From: Ornithinimicrobium cerasi
GTDB taxonomy: Bacteria; Actinomycetota; Actinomycetes; Actinomycetales; Dermatophilaceae
DNA length: 64,000 nucleotides
Reading direction: 5' to 3'
Assembly (NCBI RefSeq): GCF_003702705.1
Contig: NZ_QZMN01000012.1
Coordinates: forward strand, 62,001-126,000
The notes under the pieces are model-generated. The model searched no databases, was not told where the DNA came from, and was given only the letters and a program-made list of their open reading frames with translations. The number at the start of each line of letters is the position of its first letter. Positions within the stretch are counted from its first letter, which is position 1. Below are positions 20,451 to 29,327 of this stretch, piece by piece. The translations under genes and the position numbers were made by a program.

Positions 20451-21299
20451 TCAGCCCGCCACCTCGACGAGGACCGTGGTGGACGGCAGGGCGGACCCGG
20501 CGTCGGCCCACGAGAGCGGGTCGTCCGCCCCGCGGTCCCAGCTGCGGGAGCCGACCGTCACCGTGACCACCTCCTCGGCCTCGGCATGGCTCACCGCCCA
20601 GGTGCCGGCGCTCCATGCCAGGGCCTCGTCCTCCAGCTCGAGGGTGAGGCTCCCCGCCCCGGCGTCGACGCTGCCGGTGACCCCCAGCTGCTCGGCCAGC
20701 TTGTCCGCCAGCGCCTGCGCGGACCCCGGTGCGGCGGGCTCGTCGAGGCGGCACCCCATCCGGGTGGACGCCCCCTCCTGGCCGGTGAGGACCGAGGCGA
20801 GCACCCGCCCCTCCTGCTCGTGATCGGCGTACGCCTCCGGGAACGCGCTGCGCTGCACCTCCTGAGCCACCTCGGTGACCACCCCGTCCTGCCACCCCGG
20901 GACCTGTTCCAGGGCGGCGTAGAACGCGTTGCTGGCGTAGACCGGGTCGGTGACCTGCTCGACGGTTCCCCACCCCTGGCTGGGTCGCTGCTGGAACAGC
21001 CCCTGGCTGTCGGCGTCCCCGTAGCGCAGGTTGCGCAGCTTGCTCTCCTGGATGGCCGTGGCCAGGGCGATGGTGGCGGCGCGCGGCGGCAGCCCACGCT
21101 GCAGCCCGACGGCGGCGATCGTCGCGGCGTTGGCGGACTGCTCCGGGGTGAAGGTCTCCTCCCGGTCGGCCGCGACGAAGACGCACTCCACCGGGGCCAG
21201 CTGCTCGGCCACCCACCGCGCGCCCACGACCGCGCTCACCGCGGTGGCGCCCACCAGGAGCACGGCGGCGGTCCGTCGTCCGGAGGGGGTCAGGGGCAC
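20451..21299 (-). CDS. Membrane-anchored protein with lysozyme-like (transglycosylase-type) fold
   Basis: The 282-residue protein starts with a basic stretch and a signal anchor (TAAVLLVGATAVSAVVGARW). Residues about 55-125 contain ATIALATAIQESKLRNL and YGDADSQGLFQQRPSQGWG, a pattern found in actinobacterial proteins with a lysozyme/transglycosylase-like core, where the Glu of IQES would be catalytic. Known homologues are mostly hypothetical, so enzymatic activity on peptidoglycan is inference. The C-terminal part (about 190-282) is Ala/Glu-rich without a motif I recognise. It is convergent with gltA and divergent from the LOG gene, 53 bp away. Confidence 0.75.
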   Translation of the reverse strand: MPLTPSGRRTAAVLLVGATAVSAVVGARWVAEQLAPVECVFVAADREETFTPEQSANAATIAAVGLQRGLPPRAATIALATAIQESKLRNLRYGDADSQGLFQQRPSQGWGTVEQVTDPVYASNAFYAALEQVPGWQDGVVTEVAQEVQRSAFPEAYADHEQEGRVLASVLTGQEGASTRMGCRLDEPAAPGSAQALADKLAEQLGVTGSVDAGAGSLTLELEDEALAWSAGTWAVSHAEAEEVVTVTVGSRSWDRGADDPLSWADAGSALPSTTVLVEVAG

Positions 21300-21340
21300 C
21301 CGACGATCCTAGGCGGTCGCCGCGCCGTCCCCTCACCCCG

Positions 21341-21346
21341 TAGATT
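21341..21346 (+). promoter_or_regulatory. Putative -10 of LOG-family gene (leaderless)
   Basis: TAGATT ends 6 nt before the GTG start, with CGCCAC between and no Shine-Dalgarno sequence. A transcript would begin at or next to the start codon. Confidence 0.45.
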
Positions 21347-21352
21347 CGCCAC

Positions 21353-22114
21353 GTGGCCACACGACCAGAGCACCACAAGGGACCGGTGACCCTGAGGGGG
21401 TCGCGGGTTCCGCGGAGCACCACCGACCAGCGCCTCCTCGAGGGGCGCGAGCCCGCGGGCTGGGTGCACTCCGACCCGTGGCGGGTGATGCGCATCCAGG
21501 CCGAGTTCGTCGAGGGCTTCGGGGGCCTGGCCGAGCTGGGGCCGGCGATCTCGGTCTTCGGGTCCGCCCGCACCCGTCCCGGCCACCCGACCTACGCGCT
21601 GGCCGAGGAGGTGGGTGCCGCCCTCGTCGGGGCCGGGTTCGCCGTGATCACCGGCGGTGGACCGGGCGCGATGGAAGGGGCGAACAAGGGGGCGACCGAG
21701 GCAGGGGGGACGTCGGTCGGGCTGGGTATCGAGCTGCCGATGGAGAGCGGTCTCAACGCCTACGCCAACCTCGGCATCAACTTCCGCTACTTCTTCGTCC
21801 GCAAGACGATGTTCGTCAAGTATGCGGAGGGTTTCGTCGTCCTCCCCGGTGGCGTCGGCACGCTGGACGAGCTGTTCGAGGCGCTCACCCTCATCCAGAC
21901 CGGCAAGATCACCAACTTCCCGATCATCCTCATGGGGGCCACGTTCTGGGGGCCCCTCCTGCACTGGTTGCGGCACACGCTCATGGCCGAGGGGATGCTC
22001 TCGCCGGGGGACCTGGACCTGCTCCGGGTGACCGACGACGTGGCCGAGGCGGTCGCCTGGATCGTGGCCGCGCAGGAGGAACGCCGCGGGTCGGGGTTCT
22101 CAGCGACGTCCTGA
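21353..22114 (+). CDS. LOG-family (TIGR00730) Rossmann-fold protein
   Basis: The 253-residue protein has the two LOG signatures: GGGPGAMEGANKGATEAGG (about residue 103) and PGGVGTLDELFEALTLIQTGK (about 165). LOG proteins are phosphoribohydrolases that release free cytokinin-like bases from nucleoside 5'-monophosphates; in bacteria the physiological role is often unclear and annotations as lysine decarboxylase are wrong. GTG 21353 fits a leaderless start. It opens a plus-strand run: LOG, DivIVA-like, tag and a glycosyltransferase-like membrane protein, packed with 4-17 bp overlaps or gaps. Confidence 0.92.
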   Translation: MATRPEHHKGPVTLRGSRVPRSTTDQRLLEGREPAGWVHSDPWRVMRIQAEFVEGFGGLAELGPAISVFGSARTRPGHPTYALAEEVGAALVGAGFAVITGGGPGAMEGANKGATEAGGTSVGLGIELPMESGLNAYANLGINFRYFFVRKTMFVKYAEGFVVLPGGVGTLDELFEALTLIQTGKITNFPIILMGATFWGPLLHWLRHTLMAEGMLSPGDLDLLRVTDDVAEAVAWIVAAQEERRGSGFSATS

Positions 22115-22131
22115 CGTGTAAGGATCGTGCC

Positions 22132-22470
22132 GTGATCATCGTCGGGCTCGTCGCCGCCGTGCTGGTCCTGGGCGCGCTCGCCGCCTGGGCCGTCAGCCGT
22201 GCCGACGTGCCCGGGGTGCCCGCACCGGTGTCCACGCAGAGCGCCCGTGCCCTGCCGCAGGGGCCTGTGGGTCCGGAGGCCGTGCAGGAGCTGCGTTTCG
22301 ACCAGGCCGCCCGTGGCTACCGCATGGGGCAGGTCGACGCGGCGCTGACCCGGCTGGCCGACGAGCTGGCCGACCGGGACGCCGAGATCACCCGCCTGCG
22401 GGGGGAACATCCTGCCGGACGGCCCAGCGACGACACCGCTGCGACGCAGCCTGGAGGACTCAGCCGATGA
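22132..22470 (+). CDS. Small membrane protein with DivIVA-domain motif
   Basis: The 112-residue protein has one N-terminal membrane helix (IIVGLVAAVLVLGALAAWAV) and a cytoplasmic part carrying LRFDQAARGYRMGQVDAALTRL, the DivIVA-domain motif (TIGR03544 type) that directs proteins to negatively curved membrane and coiled-coil assembly. The size and placement next to tag resemble M. tuberculosis Rv1209. Start is GTG 22132, with AAGGA eight bases upstream; the first ORF-frame ATG would lie in the LOG gene. Its stop overlaps the tag ATG (ATGA). Confidence 0.85.
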   Translation: MIIVGLVAAVLVLGALAAWAVSRADVPGVPAPVSTQSARALPQGPVGPEAVQELRFDQAARGYRMGQVDAALTRLADELADRDAEITRLRGEHPAGRPSDDTAATQPGGLSR

Positions 22471-23108
22471 CCATCACCGCACCGCACCCCGATCTCCTGG
22501 TCGGCCCCGACGGCGTCATCCGCTGCGGCTGGCCCGGGCTCTCGCACGCCGACTACCGCGACTACCACGACCGGGAGTGGGGCAAGCCGGTCCACGGCGA
22601 GACGGCCCTGCTGGAACGGCTGTGCCTGGAGGGCTTCCAGAGCGGCCTGTCCTGGCTCACGATCCTGCGCAAGCGCCCCGCGTTCCGCACCGCGTTCGCC
22701 GGCTTCGACGCCGACACGGTGGCGGCGTTCACCGACGACGACGTGGACCGCCTGATGGGGGAGGAGGCCATCGTGCGCAACCGTCGCAAGATCGAGGCCA
22801 CCGTCACCAACGCCCGCGCCACGGTCGCCCTGCGCGAGACCGGGGGGCTGGAGGAGCTGCTCTGGACGCATGCTCCCGAGCCCACCCCGCGGCCGCGCGG
22901 CTTCGCCGACGTGCCGCCCCAGACGGCCGAGTCCGAGCTGCTGGCCAAGCGGCTGCGCAAGGCCGGCTTCGTCCAGCTCGGCCCGACCACGGTCTACGCC
23001 GCGATGCAGGCCTGCGGCCTCGTCGACGACCACCTCGTCGGCTGCTTCCGCGCGGGGGCCTCCCGCTCCGGGTCACGCGTCACGGGCGGGTTGCGCGCGA
23101 CCTCATGA
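22467..23108 (+). CDS. tag: DNA-3-methyladenine glycosylase I
   Basis: The 213-residue base-excision repair enzyme removes 3-methyladenine from alkylated DNA. The TagI signature is evident: CGWPGLSHADYRDYHDREWG at the N-terminus (zinc Cys and His), FQSGLSWLTILRKRPAFR around residue 52, and the C-terminal zinc ligands in LVDDHLVGCF. ATG 22467 overlaps the preceding stop by 4 bp, and its own TGA overlaps the next ATG, so it is translationally coupled on both sides. Confidence 0.94.
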   Translation: MTITAPHPDLLVGPDGVIRCGWPGLSHADYRDYHDREWGKPVHGETALLERLCLEGFQSGLSWLTILRKRPAFRTAFAGFDADTVAAFTDDDVDRLMGEEAIVRNRRKIEATVTNARATVALRETGGLEELLWTHAPEPTPRPRGFADVPPQTAESELLAKRLRKAGFVQLGPTTVYAAMQACGLVDDHLVGCFRAGASRSGSRVTGGLRATS

Positions 23109-24328
23109 CCCTCGCCGCAGCTCCCCTGCGGCGACTGCTGGACCGGCGCTTCGTGCTGGCGGTGGTCGGCGTGTGGACGCTCTGCCGGGTGGTCACGACG
23201 GTCATCCTGTGGCAGGTCGCCCACCACTGGCAGGACCCCTCGATCTACGACCAGCCGGGGGTGCCGCGCTACTTCCAGTTCGCGACCCTCTGGGACGGCG
23301 CCTGGTACGAGCGGATCGCGACCGAGGGCTACCCCGAGCAGCTGCCCCGGGGCGAGGACGGGCAGGTCCGCCAGAACGCCTGGGCGTTCTACCCCCTCTT
23401 CCCCGCCCTCGCCCGCGCGCTGGGCGCGGTGACCGGCTGGCCGTTCGCGGTCACCGGCACCGTGGTCGCCACGGTCCTCGGGTATGCCGCCGCGCTGGTC
23501 GTGGCGGGGCTGCTCCGGGAGAAGGTGGGGCGAGGGCCGGCGCTGGGGGGCGTGGCGCTGCTGGGGAGCTACCCGAGCGCACCGACCTTCCAGGTCGCCT
23601 ACACCGAGTCGCTGGCCCTGCTCCTGCTGGCGGCCGTGCTCTGGATGCTGGTGCGCAGGGCGTGGTGGGCCGCCGCGTTCGTGGCGCTGCTCACCGGTCT
23701 GGCCCGACCCGTGGCCCTGCCCCTGGGTCTGGTCGCCCTGGTCGCCGTGGTGCTGCGCTGGCGCCGGCGGGGGAGCGAGCCGCTCGGTGCCGGTGAGCTC
23801 GCGGGGATGGTTGCCGCCCTGATCGGCTGCGGGCTCGCCGGGCTGATCTGGCCGGCGCTCGCCTGGAACGGCACGGGGGTCCCGGACGCCTACACGGTGA
23901 CGATGTCCGCCTGGCGGGGCGGCGAGGGGGTGGTCGCGTTCCAGCCGACGCTGGAGCGGGTGCAGTGGCTCTGGGGCGACCTGGCGGGGCTGCTCGTGCT
24001 CGCCCTGGGGCTGGGGCTGCTGGTCCTGGCGGTCCTGGGGCCGTGGGCGCAGGGGCTGGGCCCGGAGCTGCGCACCTGGTGCCTGGGCTACACGCTCTAC
24101 CTCTTCGCCGCCCTGGACCCCTGGACGAGCATCTACCGCTACCTCATGCTGCTCTTCCCGCTCTTCGTCCTCCTGGTCGGCGGCGGGTGGCCGGCCTCCC
24201 GGCGGTGGCAGCCGACCTGGGTGCTCGTGCTGCGGACGGTGCTGATCGCCGCCGTCCTGGTGGGGTGGCAGGTCTGGTGGACCTGGGAGCTGTTCCGGTT
24301 CGTGCCTCCCCGCGACGACCCGCCGTGA
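23105..24328 (+). CDS. Polytopic mannosyltransferase-like protein (PIG-V family)
   Basis: The 407-residue protein has about ten hydrophobic helices and an extracellular loop after helix 1 with LWDGAWYERIATEGYP (about residue 60), a motif of PIG-V/GT-C glycosyltransferases that use polyprenyl-phosphate mannose. FYPLFPALARALG and VAYTESLALLLLA follow the same pattern. An envelope mannosyltransferase role (lipomannan or protein) is inference; acceptor unknown. ATG 23105 overlaps the tag stop codon. A weak GC hairpin around 24326-24346 separates it from the convergent enoyl-CoA hydratase. Confidence 0.82.
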   Translation: MTLAAAPLRRLLDRRFVLAVVGVWTLCRVVTTVILWQVAHHWQDPSIYDQPGVPRYFQFATLWDGAWYERIATEGYPEQLPRGEDGQVRQNAWAFYPLFPALARALGAVTGWPFAVTGTVVATVLGYAAALVVAGLLREKVGRGPALGGVALLGSYPSAPTFQVAYTESLALLLLAAVLWMLVRRAWWAAAFVALLTGLARPVALPLGLVALVAVVLRWRRRGSEPLGAGELAGMVAALIGCGLAGLIWPALAWNGTGVPDAYTVTMSAWRGGEGVVAFQPTLERVQWLWGDLAGLLVLALGLGLLVLAVLGPWAQGLGPELRTWCLGYTLYLFAALDPWTSIYRYLMLLFPLFVLLVGGGWPASRRWQPTWVLVLRTVLIAAVLVGWQVWWTWELFRFVPPRDDPP

Positions 24329-24356
24329 CCGGCGCGCCGGCGGTCAGGCCAAGGTC

Positions 24357-25163
24357 TCACCGTCCGGAGAAGGTCGGCCGTTCCTTGGCGAGGAAGGCGT
24401 CGACCGCGGACCGGTGGTCCTCGCTCGTGCCGGTCCGGGTCATCATCTGGTCCTCGAAGTCGAGGGAGTCGGTCAGGCCGTGCGAGGAGGAGAAGGCCAC
24501 GGCCCGGCGGACGGCGCCGTAGGCACAGGTCGGGCCCGCGGCCAGCGCAGCCGCCACCTCACCCACCCGCGCGGCCAGCTCCTCGTCCGGCACGACCTCG
24601 GTGGCCAGACCGAGGTCGAGCGCCTCGCGGGCGTCGACGGTCCGGGGGAAGAAGAGGAGCTCCTTGGCCCGGCCCGGCCCGACCAGCCGGGGGAGCGCCC
24701 ACGAGGTGCCCGAGTCGCAGGACAACCCGATCCCGGTGAAGGCGAGGTTGAAGCCCGCCGACGCCGCCACATAGCGCAGGTCCGCGGCGAAGGCGAACGC
24801 CGCACCCGCGCCGGCGGCGACGCCGTTGACCGCGGCGACGACGGGCTTGTCCATCGTGGCCAGCAGCTCCACGACGGGGTTGTAGTGGAGGGACACCGTG
24901 GTCCACAGCTGTTCCGGGTCCTCGGCGAGCAGCCGGACGTGCTCCTTGAGGTCCTGGCCGACGCAGAAGGCCCGACCGGTCCCCGTCAGCACGACGCAGC
25001 GCACGGCGTCGTCGGCCGCGACGGCCCGCAGCGCGGCGAGCAGCGCCTCCTTGGTCTGCACGTCCAGGGAGTTCATCGCGGCCGGGCGGTTCAGCGTCAC
25101 CGTCGCGACGCCCTGCTCTTTGGTCACCACGACGGGGAGGTTCTGCTCGGGCTGCACGGTCAT
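24357..25163 (-). CDS. Enoyl-CoA hydratase/isomerase family protein
   Basis: The 268-residue crotonase-fold enzyme hydrates or isomerises an enoyl-CoA. Oxyanion-hole segments GRAFCVGQDLKEHV (about residue 60) and NGVAAGAGAAFAFAADLRY (about 108) are present, and the Ser/Asp-rich FTGIGLSCDSGTSWALPRLVG (about 135) resembles PaaG-like isomerases. ATG 25163 was chosen over TTG 25172. It lies 10 bp after a PaaX-type regulator on the same strand, which suggests aromatic- or phenylacetyl-CoA-related catabolism controlled by that regulator. Other paa genes are not in the window. Confidence 0.88.
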   Translation of the reverse strand: MTVQPEQNLPVVVTKEQGVATVTLNRPAAMNSLDVQTKEALLAALRAVAADDAVRCVVLTGTGRAFCVGQDLKEHVRLLAEDPEQLWTTVSLHYNPVVELLATMDKPVVAAVNGVAAGAGAAFAFAADLRYVAASAGFNLAFTGIGLSCDSGTSWALPRLVGPGRAKELLFFPRTVDAREALDLGLATEVVPDEELAARVGEVAAALAAGPTCAYGAVRRAVAFSSSHGLTDSLDFEDQMMTRTGTSEDHRSAVDAFLAKERPTFSGR

Positions 25164-25173
25164 GGCGCCCAAT

Positions 25174-25974
25174 CTACGCGGCGGTCCGGCTGTCGGTCAG
25201 CGTCCGCTCGACGTAGCGGTCGGCCGCCGGGCGCAGCGTCGAGGCCACCTGGAGGAAGCGCGTCCGGGCCTCCAGACCGACCCAGCCGGCGGGCAGCACC
25301 TGGGCCGGCAGGCCCGGGTCGCTGAAGAGGAACTTGCGCCACTCGTGGACCAGTCGGGCCCGCCGGGGGTACGCCTCCTCAGGGACCAGGTCCGCGAGGG
25401 TGTCCGGGGCGGGAAGCTGCGCGAGGAACCTCCGGTATGCCGTGTCGAGGGCGTGCAGGTCCCACACGCGGGCGGCGAGCTCGGGGGAGGAGCCCGGCAC
25501 CTCGCCGTCGAGCGGGCCGGTGACCGCCGACCACCGCACGTCGGCCCGGTGCAGCACGGTCGCCAGCTCCGGGTTCGGCCACGGGCTGAGCCACGCGCCG
25601 GGCCCCAGCCGGCCGTAGCCGAGGTAGCCCAGGGAGGCGGAGACCTGGTCGCGCCGTCGTCGGTCCCCGCCGTGGTCCACGACCACGAGGTGCCACGTCC
25701 CGGCCCACGGGCGGGGGCCGGGGGCGTAGATCCGGGCGTGCGCGCTCACGAGCCGCTCCCGAGCGAGGGAGGTGGCCGCATACCCCCGGGTCCCCTCGCG
25801 TGACTCCGCGACGAGCCACCCCTCGCGGACCAGCCGGGAGATCGCGGTGCGGGTGGCCGGCGCCTGCACGCCGCAGGCCTGCGCGAGCGCCACCACGCCG
25901 GCGACCGGGCCCCACCAGCCGTGCTCGCGCAGGTGGTCGCCGTAGACGTCGACGACGGCGGATCGGGCGTGCAC
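25174..25974 (-). CDS. PaaX-family transcriptional repressor
   Basis: The 266-residue regulator has an N-terminal winged helix (VVDVYGDHLREHGWWGPVAGVVALAQACG, then TRTAISRLVREGWLV, about residues 5-55), a central PaaX domain (GTWHLVVVDHGG, about 95) and a C-terminal PaaX domain (WRKFLFSDPGLPAQVLPAGW, about 225). PaaX proteins repress phenylacetate genes until phenylacetyl-CoA binds. GTG 25974 is six bases from a GATACT element, implying a leaderless mRNA. It probably controls itself and the adjacent enoyl-CoA hydratase. Confidence 0.88.
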   Translation of the reverse strand: MHARSAVVDVYGDHLREHGWWGPVAGVVALAQACGVQAPATRTAISRLVREGWLVAESREGTRGYAATSLARERLVSAHARIYAPGPRPWAGTWHLVVVDHGGDRRRRDQVSASLGYLGYGRLGPGAWLSPWPNPELATVLHRADVRWSAVTGPLDGEVPGSSPELAARVWDLHALDTAYRRFLAQLPAPDTLADLVPEEAYPRRARLVHEWRKFLFSDPGLPAQVLPAGWVGLEARTRFLQVASTLRPAADRYVERTLTDSRTAA

Positions 25975-25980
25975 GAGCCG

Positions 25981-25986
25981 AGTATC
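25981..25986 (-). promoter_or_regulatory. Putative -10 of paaX-like gene (leaderless)
   Basis: On the minus strand GATACT is followed by six bases and the GTG start codon. There is no Shine-Dalgarno sequence. The gap to the divergent DUF3117 gene also holds GGGATACT on the plus strand at 26035-26042. Confidence 0.45.
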
Positions 25987-26113
25987 CCAGCCCCGCAGGG
26001 GGTTGTGCCGATTAGGCGGGCCCGCGCGGGGGATGGGATACTGGAGGGAGCACCGCTCCGGGCGCGCTCGCGCACGGAGCCGGTCACCAGCGGCGGACAC
26101 GGAAGGGCAACCC

Positions 26114-26281
26114 ATGGCAGCAATGAAGCCTCGCACCGGAGACGGGCCTCTCGAGGTCACCAAGGAAGGGCGCGGAATCGTCCTGCGCATGCCGCTCGAG
26201 GGTGGTGGACGTCTGGTGGTCGAGATGAACGCCGACGAGGCGACCGCCCTGGGCCAAGCCATCAAGGACTGCGTGGGCTGA
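26114..26281 (+). CDS. DUF3117 family protein
   Basis: The 55-residue actinobacterial protein starts MAAMKPRTGDGPLEVTKEGR and ends with NADEATALGQAIKDCVG, diagnostic of DUF3117 (M. tuberculosis Rv1211 family). Its function is unknown. ATG 26114 has GGAAGGGCAACCC upstream. The conserved glycine-rich strand GRGIVLRMPLEGGGRLVVE suggests a small beta-rich fold. It is followed by a strong terminator hairpin and so is likely monocistronic. A -10-like GATACT at 26037-26042 could drive it with a 5' UTR of about 65 nt. Confidence 0.93.
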   Translation: MAAMKPRTGDGPLEVTKEGRGIVLRMPLEGGGRLVVEMNADEATALGQAIKDCVG

Positions 26282-26302
26282 GGTCCTCCTCCCGACGTGA
26301 GA

Positions 26303-26333
26303 AAGCCCCCCGCGACCTGGTCGCCGGGGGCTT
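26303..26333. terminator. Bidirectional terminator between DUF3117 and methyltransferase genes
   Basis: Arms 26303-26317 and 26319-26333 pair over 15 positions with a single mismatch (outer AAGCCCCC/GGGGGCTT). AT pairs at the base and convergent genes on each side fit a two-way intrinsic terminator. Confidence 0.85.
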
Positions 26334-26342
26334 CGTCGTCGG

Positions 26343-26975
26343 TCAGCGGCGGACCGCCACGAGCAGCCCGTCACCGACGGGCAGCAGCGCCGGCAGCAGC
26401 CGGTCGTCGTCGCGCAGGCTCTTGCCGAGGTCCCTCAGGAGCGTGGTGACCGCGTCCCGGGCGGCCGGGTCGGCCACCCGGTCCTGCCCCAGCATGTCGT
26501 CGAGGACCAGGACGCCACCGGGACGCAGCAGGCGGACGGCCTCCTCGACGTAGGTGGGGTAGCTCTCGGCGTCGGCGTCGACGAGGACCAGGTCGTAGGC
26601 GCCGTCGGTGAGCCGACCCAGCACCTGGGCGGCGTCCCCGGTGATCACCCGCGTCCGCTGGGAGGGGATGCCCGCCTCGGCGAACGACTCCCGGGCGGCG
26701 CGCTGGTGCTCGGCCTCCCTGTCGATCGAGGTGAGTATGCCGTCGCGCGGCATGCCCTGGAGGAGCCACAGGCCCGAGGCGCCGGCGCCCGTGCCGATCT
26801 CGACCACGTGCCGGGCCGCCACCGTCGCGGCCAGCATCCGCAGGGCGGCGCCGGTGCCGGTGGAGACCGGTGTCGCACCGAGCTCCTCGCCGCGGCGCTG
26901 CGCGCTCTCGATGACGGGGTGGGGGGTGATGTAGTCCTCCGCGTAGGCGAGGGAGGACACCTTCGCGGCAGCCAT
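26343..26975 (-). CDS. SAM-dependent O-methyltransferase (Rv1220c-like)
   Basis: The 210-residue class I methyltransferase of the catechol O-methyltransferase-like family (PF01596) shows the SAM-binding motif [20 protein letters not shown] (about residue 60), motif II in [13 protein letters not shown], and [20 protein letters not shown] (metal and substrate loop, about 128). The substrate is unknown. It is divergent from sigE, the same arrangement as Rv1220c-sigE in M. tuberculosis as I recall it. ATG 26975 lies seven bases from a TAGGGT element, so a leaderless start is likely. Confidence 0.9.
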   Translation of the reverse strand: MAAAKVSSLAYAEDYITPHPVIESAQRRGEELGATPVSTGTGAALRMLAATVAARHVVEIGTGAGASGLWLLQGMPRDGILTSIDREAEHQRAARESFAEAGIPSQRTRVITGDAAQVLGRLTDGAYDLVLVDADAESYPTYVEEAVRLLRPGGVLVLDDMLGQDRVADPAARDAVTTLLRDLGKSLRDDDRLLPALLPVGDGLLVAVRR

Positions 26976-26982
26976 GCTGACC

Positions 26983-26988
26983 ACCCTA
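26983..26988 (-). promoter_or_regulatory. Putative -10 of methyltransferase gene (leaderless)
   Basis: TAGGGT on the minus strand precedes the ATG by seven bases. It lies in the 60-bp divergent gap with sigE. Confidence 0.45.
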
Positions 26989-27035
26989 GTCTGCCCGCCC
27001 AGCCTGCTCCCAGCCAGCGCTGGAACGCTGGGCGC

Positions 27036-27653
27036 ATGAGCTCGTCCGTGACGACCCGCTCCGTTCCCGAGACACCGGCAGGGTGGCAGCCGCCCAGCTG
27101 GGAGGAGATCGTGCGCGAGCACTCCGCCCGGGTCTACCGCCTGGCCTACCGGCTGACCGGTGACCCGCACGAGGCCGAGGACCTGACCCAGGACGTGTTC
27201 GTGCGGGTGTTCCGCTCCCTCGACTCCTACCGGCCGGGCACCTTCGAGGGCTGGCTGCACCGGATCACCACCAACCTCTTCCTCGACCGGGTGCGCCGCC
27301 GTCAGCGGATCCGCTTCGACGCCCTCACCGAGGAGCTGTCGGCGCGCCTGCCGCTGCGCGCCTCGGGCTCGGACCCGGAGCAGGTCTACGAGATGACCCA
27401 TCTCGACGCCGACATCCTGGCGGCGCTCCGGGCGCTGCCGCCGCAGTTCCGCGCGGCCGTCGTGCTGGCGGACATCGAGGGCTACTCCTACGAGGAGGTC
27501 GCGCAGACGCTCGGGGTGAAGATGGGGACCGTGCGCTCGCGGATCCACCGTGGCCGGGCGCTCCTGCGCCAGTCGCTGGCCCACCGTCGCCCCGAGCCGC
27601 GGCCGGCGTCCGTCGCTCCGGGGCTGGCCCGCCCCGCGGCCGTGCTCGGGTGA
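27036..27653 (+). CDS. sigE: Extracytoplasmic-function sigma factor SigE
   Basis: The 205-residue ECF sigma factor has region 2 (residues about 25-95: [20 protein letters not shown], then [13 protein letters not shown] and [20 protein letters not shown]) and region 4 (about 125-180: [20 protein letters not shown], then [20 protein letters not shown]). Neighbours (divergent methyltransferase, then htrA, tatB, mrp) identify it as the SigE locus that answers envelope stress. ATG 27036 follows GGAACGCTGGGCGC. The usual zinc-binding anti-sigma gene rseA is missing: htrA begins 42 bp after the stop codon. Confidence 0.94.
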   Translation: MSSSVTTRSVPETPAGWQPPSWEEIVREHSARVYRLAYRLTGDPHEAEDLTQDVFVRVFRSLDSYRPGTFEGWLHRITTNLFLDRVRRRQRIRFDALTEELSARLPLRASGSDPEQVYEMTHLDADILAALRALPPQFRAAVVLADIEGYSYEEVAQTLGVKMGTVRSRIHRGRALLRQSLAHRRPEPRPASVAPGLARPAAVLG

Positions 27654-27695
27654 CCGGCCGCGCGGGCCGGGCGCCGGGTTGAGAGGATCGGGCCC

Positions 27696-28856
<1,161 letters not shown>

Positions 28857-28857
28857 G

Positions 28858-28863
28858 TAGGCT
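28858..28863 (+). promoter_or_regulatory. Possible -10 for tatB
   Basis: TAGGCT begins one base after the htrA stop codon. It would give a start near 28870 and a short leader containing the AGGAGG at 28901-28906. No -35 is obvious. Confidence 0.3.
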
Positions 28864-28913
28864 GGCCTGGTCGGTGAACGGAGCCGGCGTCGGCCCGTCG
28901 AGGAGGCAGGACC

Positions 28914-29306
28914 ATCACCATCAACTCGGGCGAGATCCTGCTCCTCGTCCTGCTCGCGCTGATCGTCCTCGGACCCTCGCGGCTGCCGCACTACGCGGCC
29001 AAGCTGGCCCAGGCGGTCCGTCAGCTGCGTGACCTCGCCGAGGGGGCCAAGTCCCAGATCAAGAACGAGATGGGTCCGGCGTTCGAGGACGTGGACTGGC
29101 GCCAGCTGGACCCGCGGCAGTACGACCCGCGGCGGATCGTGAGGGAGGCCCTGGCCACCCCGTCCGAGGGCGCAGCGGCCCCCGCCGAGGGCGGCGTCGA
29201 GAAGCCCAGGCACCCGCAGGGCACGGGGCGGACCGGCGCGGGTGCCCCGACGGTCCCGCCCCACGACCCCGCCCGGCCGACCCCGTTCGACGTCGACGCC
29301 ACCTGA
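28914..29306 (+). CDS. tatB: Sec-independent translocase subunit TatB
   Basis: The 130-residue protein begins with a short periplasmic end, one helix (EILLLVLLALIVLGPSRLP), a hinge and an amphipathic helix (YAAKLAQAVRQLRDLAEGAK), the TatA/B plan. Length, position after htrA and the long C-terminal tail (PRQYDPRRIVREAL) mark TatB, which with TatC receives twin-arginine signal peptides. Oddity: between the in-frame stop at 28875 and the helix there is no ATG, GTG or TTG in this frame. AGGAGG at 28901-28906 is seven bases from ATC at 28914, so ATC appears to initiate (giving TINSGEIL). ATC at 28920 is a less likely alternative; a sequencing error or frameshift remains possible. Confidence 0.82.
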   Translation: MTINSGEILLLVLLALIVLGPSRLPHYAAKLAQAVRQLRDLAEGAKSQIKNEMGPAFEDVDWRQLDPRQYDPRRIVREALATPSEGAAAPAEGGVEKPRHPQGTGRTGAGAPTVPPHDPARPTPFDVDAT

Positions 29307-29327
29307 ACCGGGTTCACCGGCCGGCGG

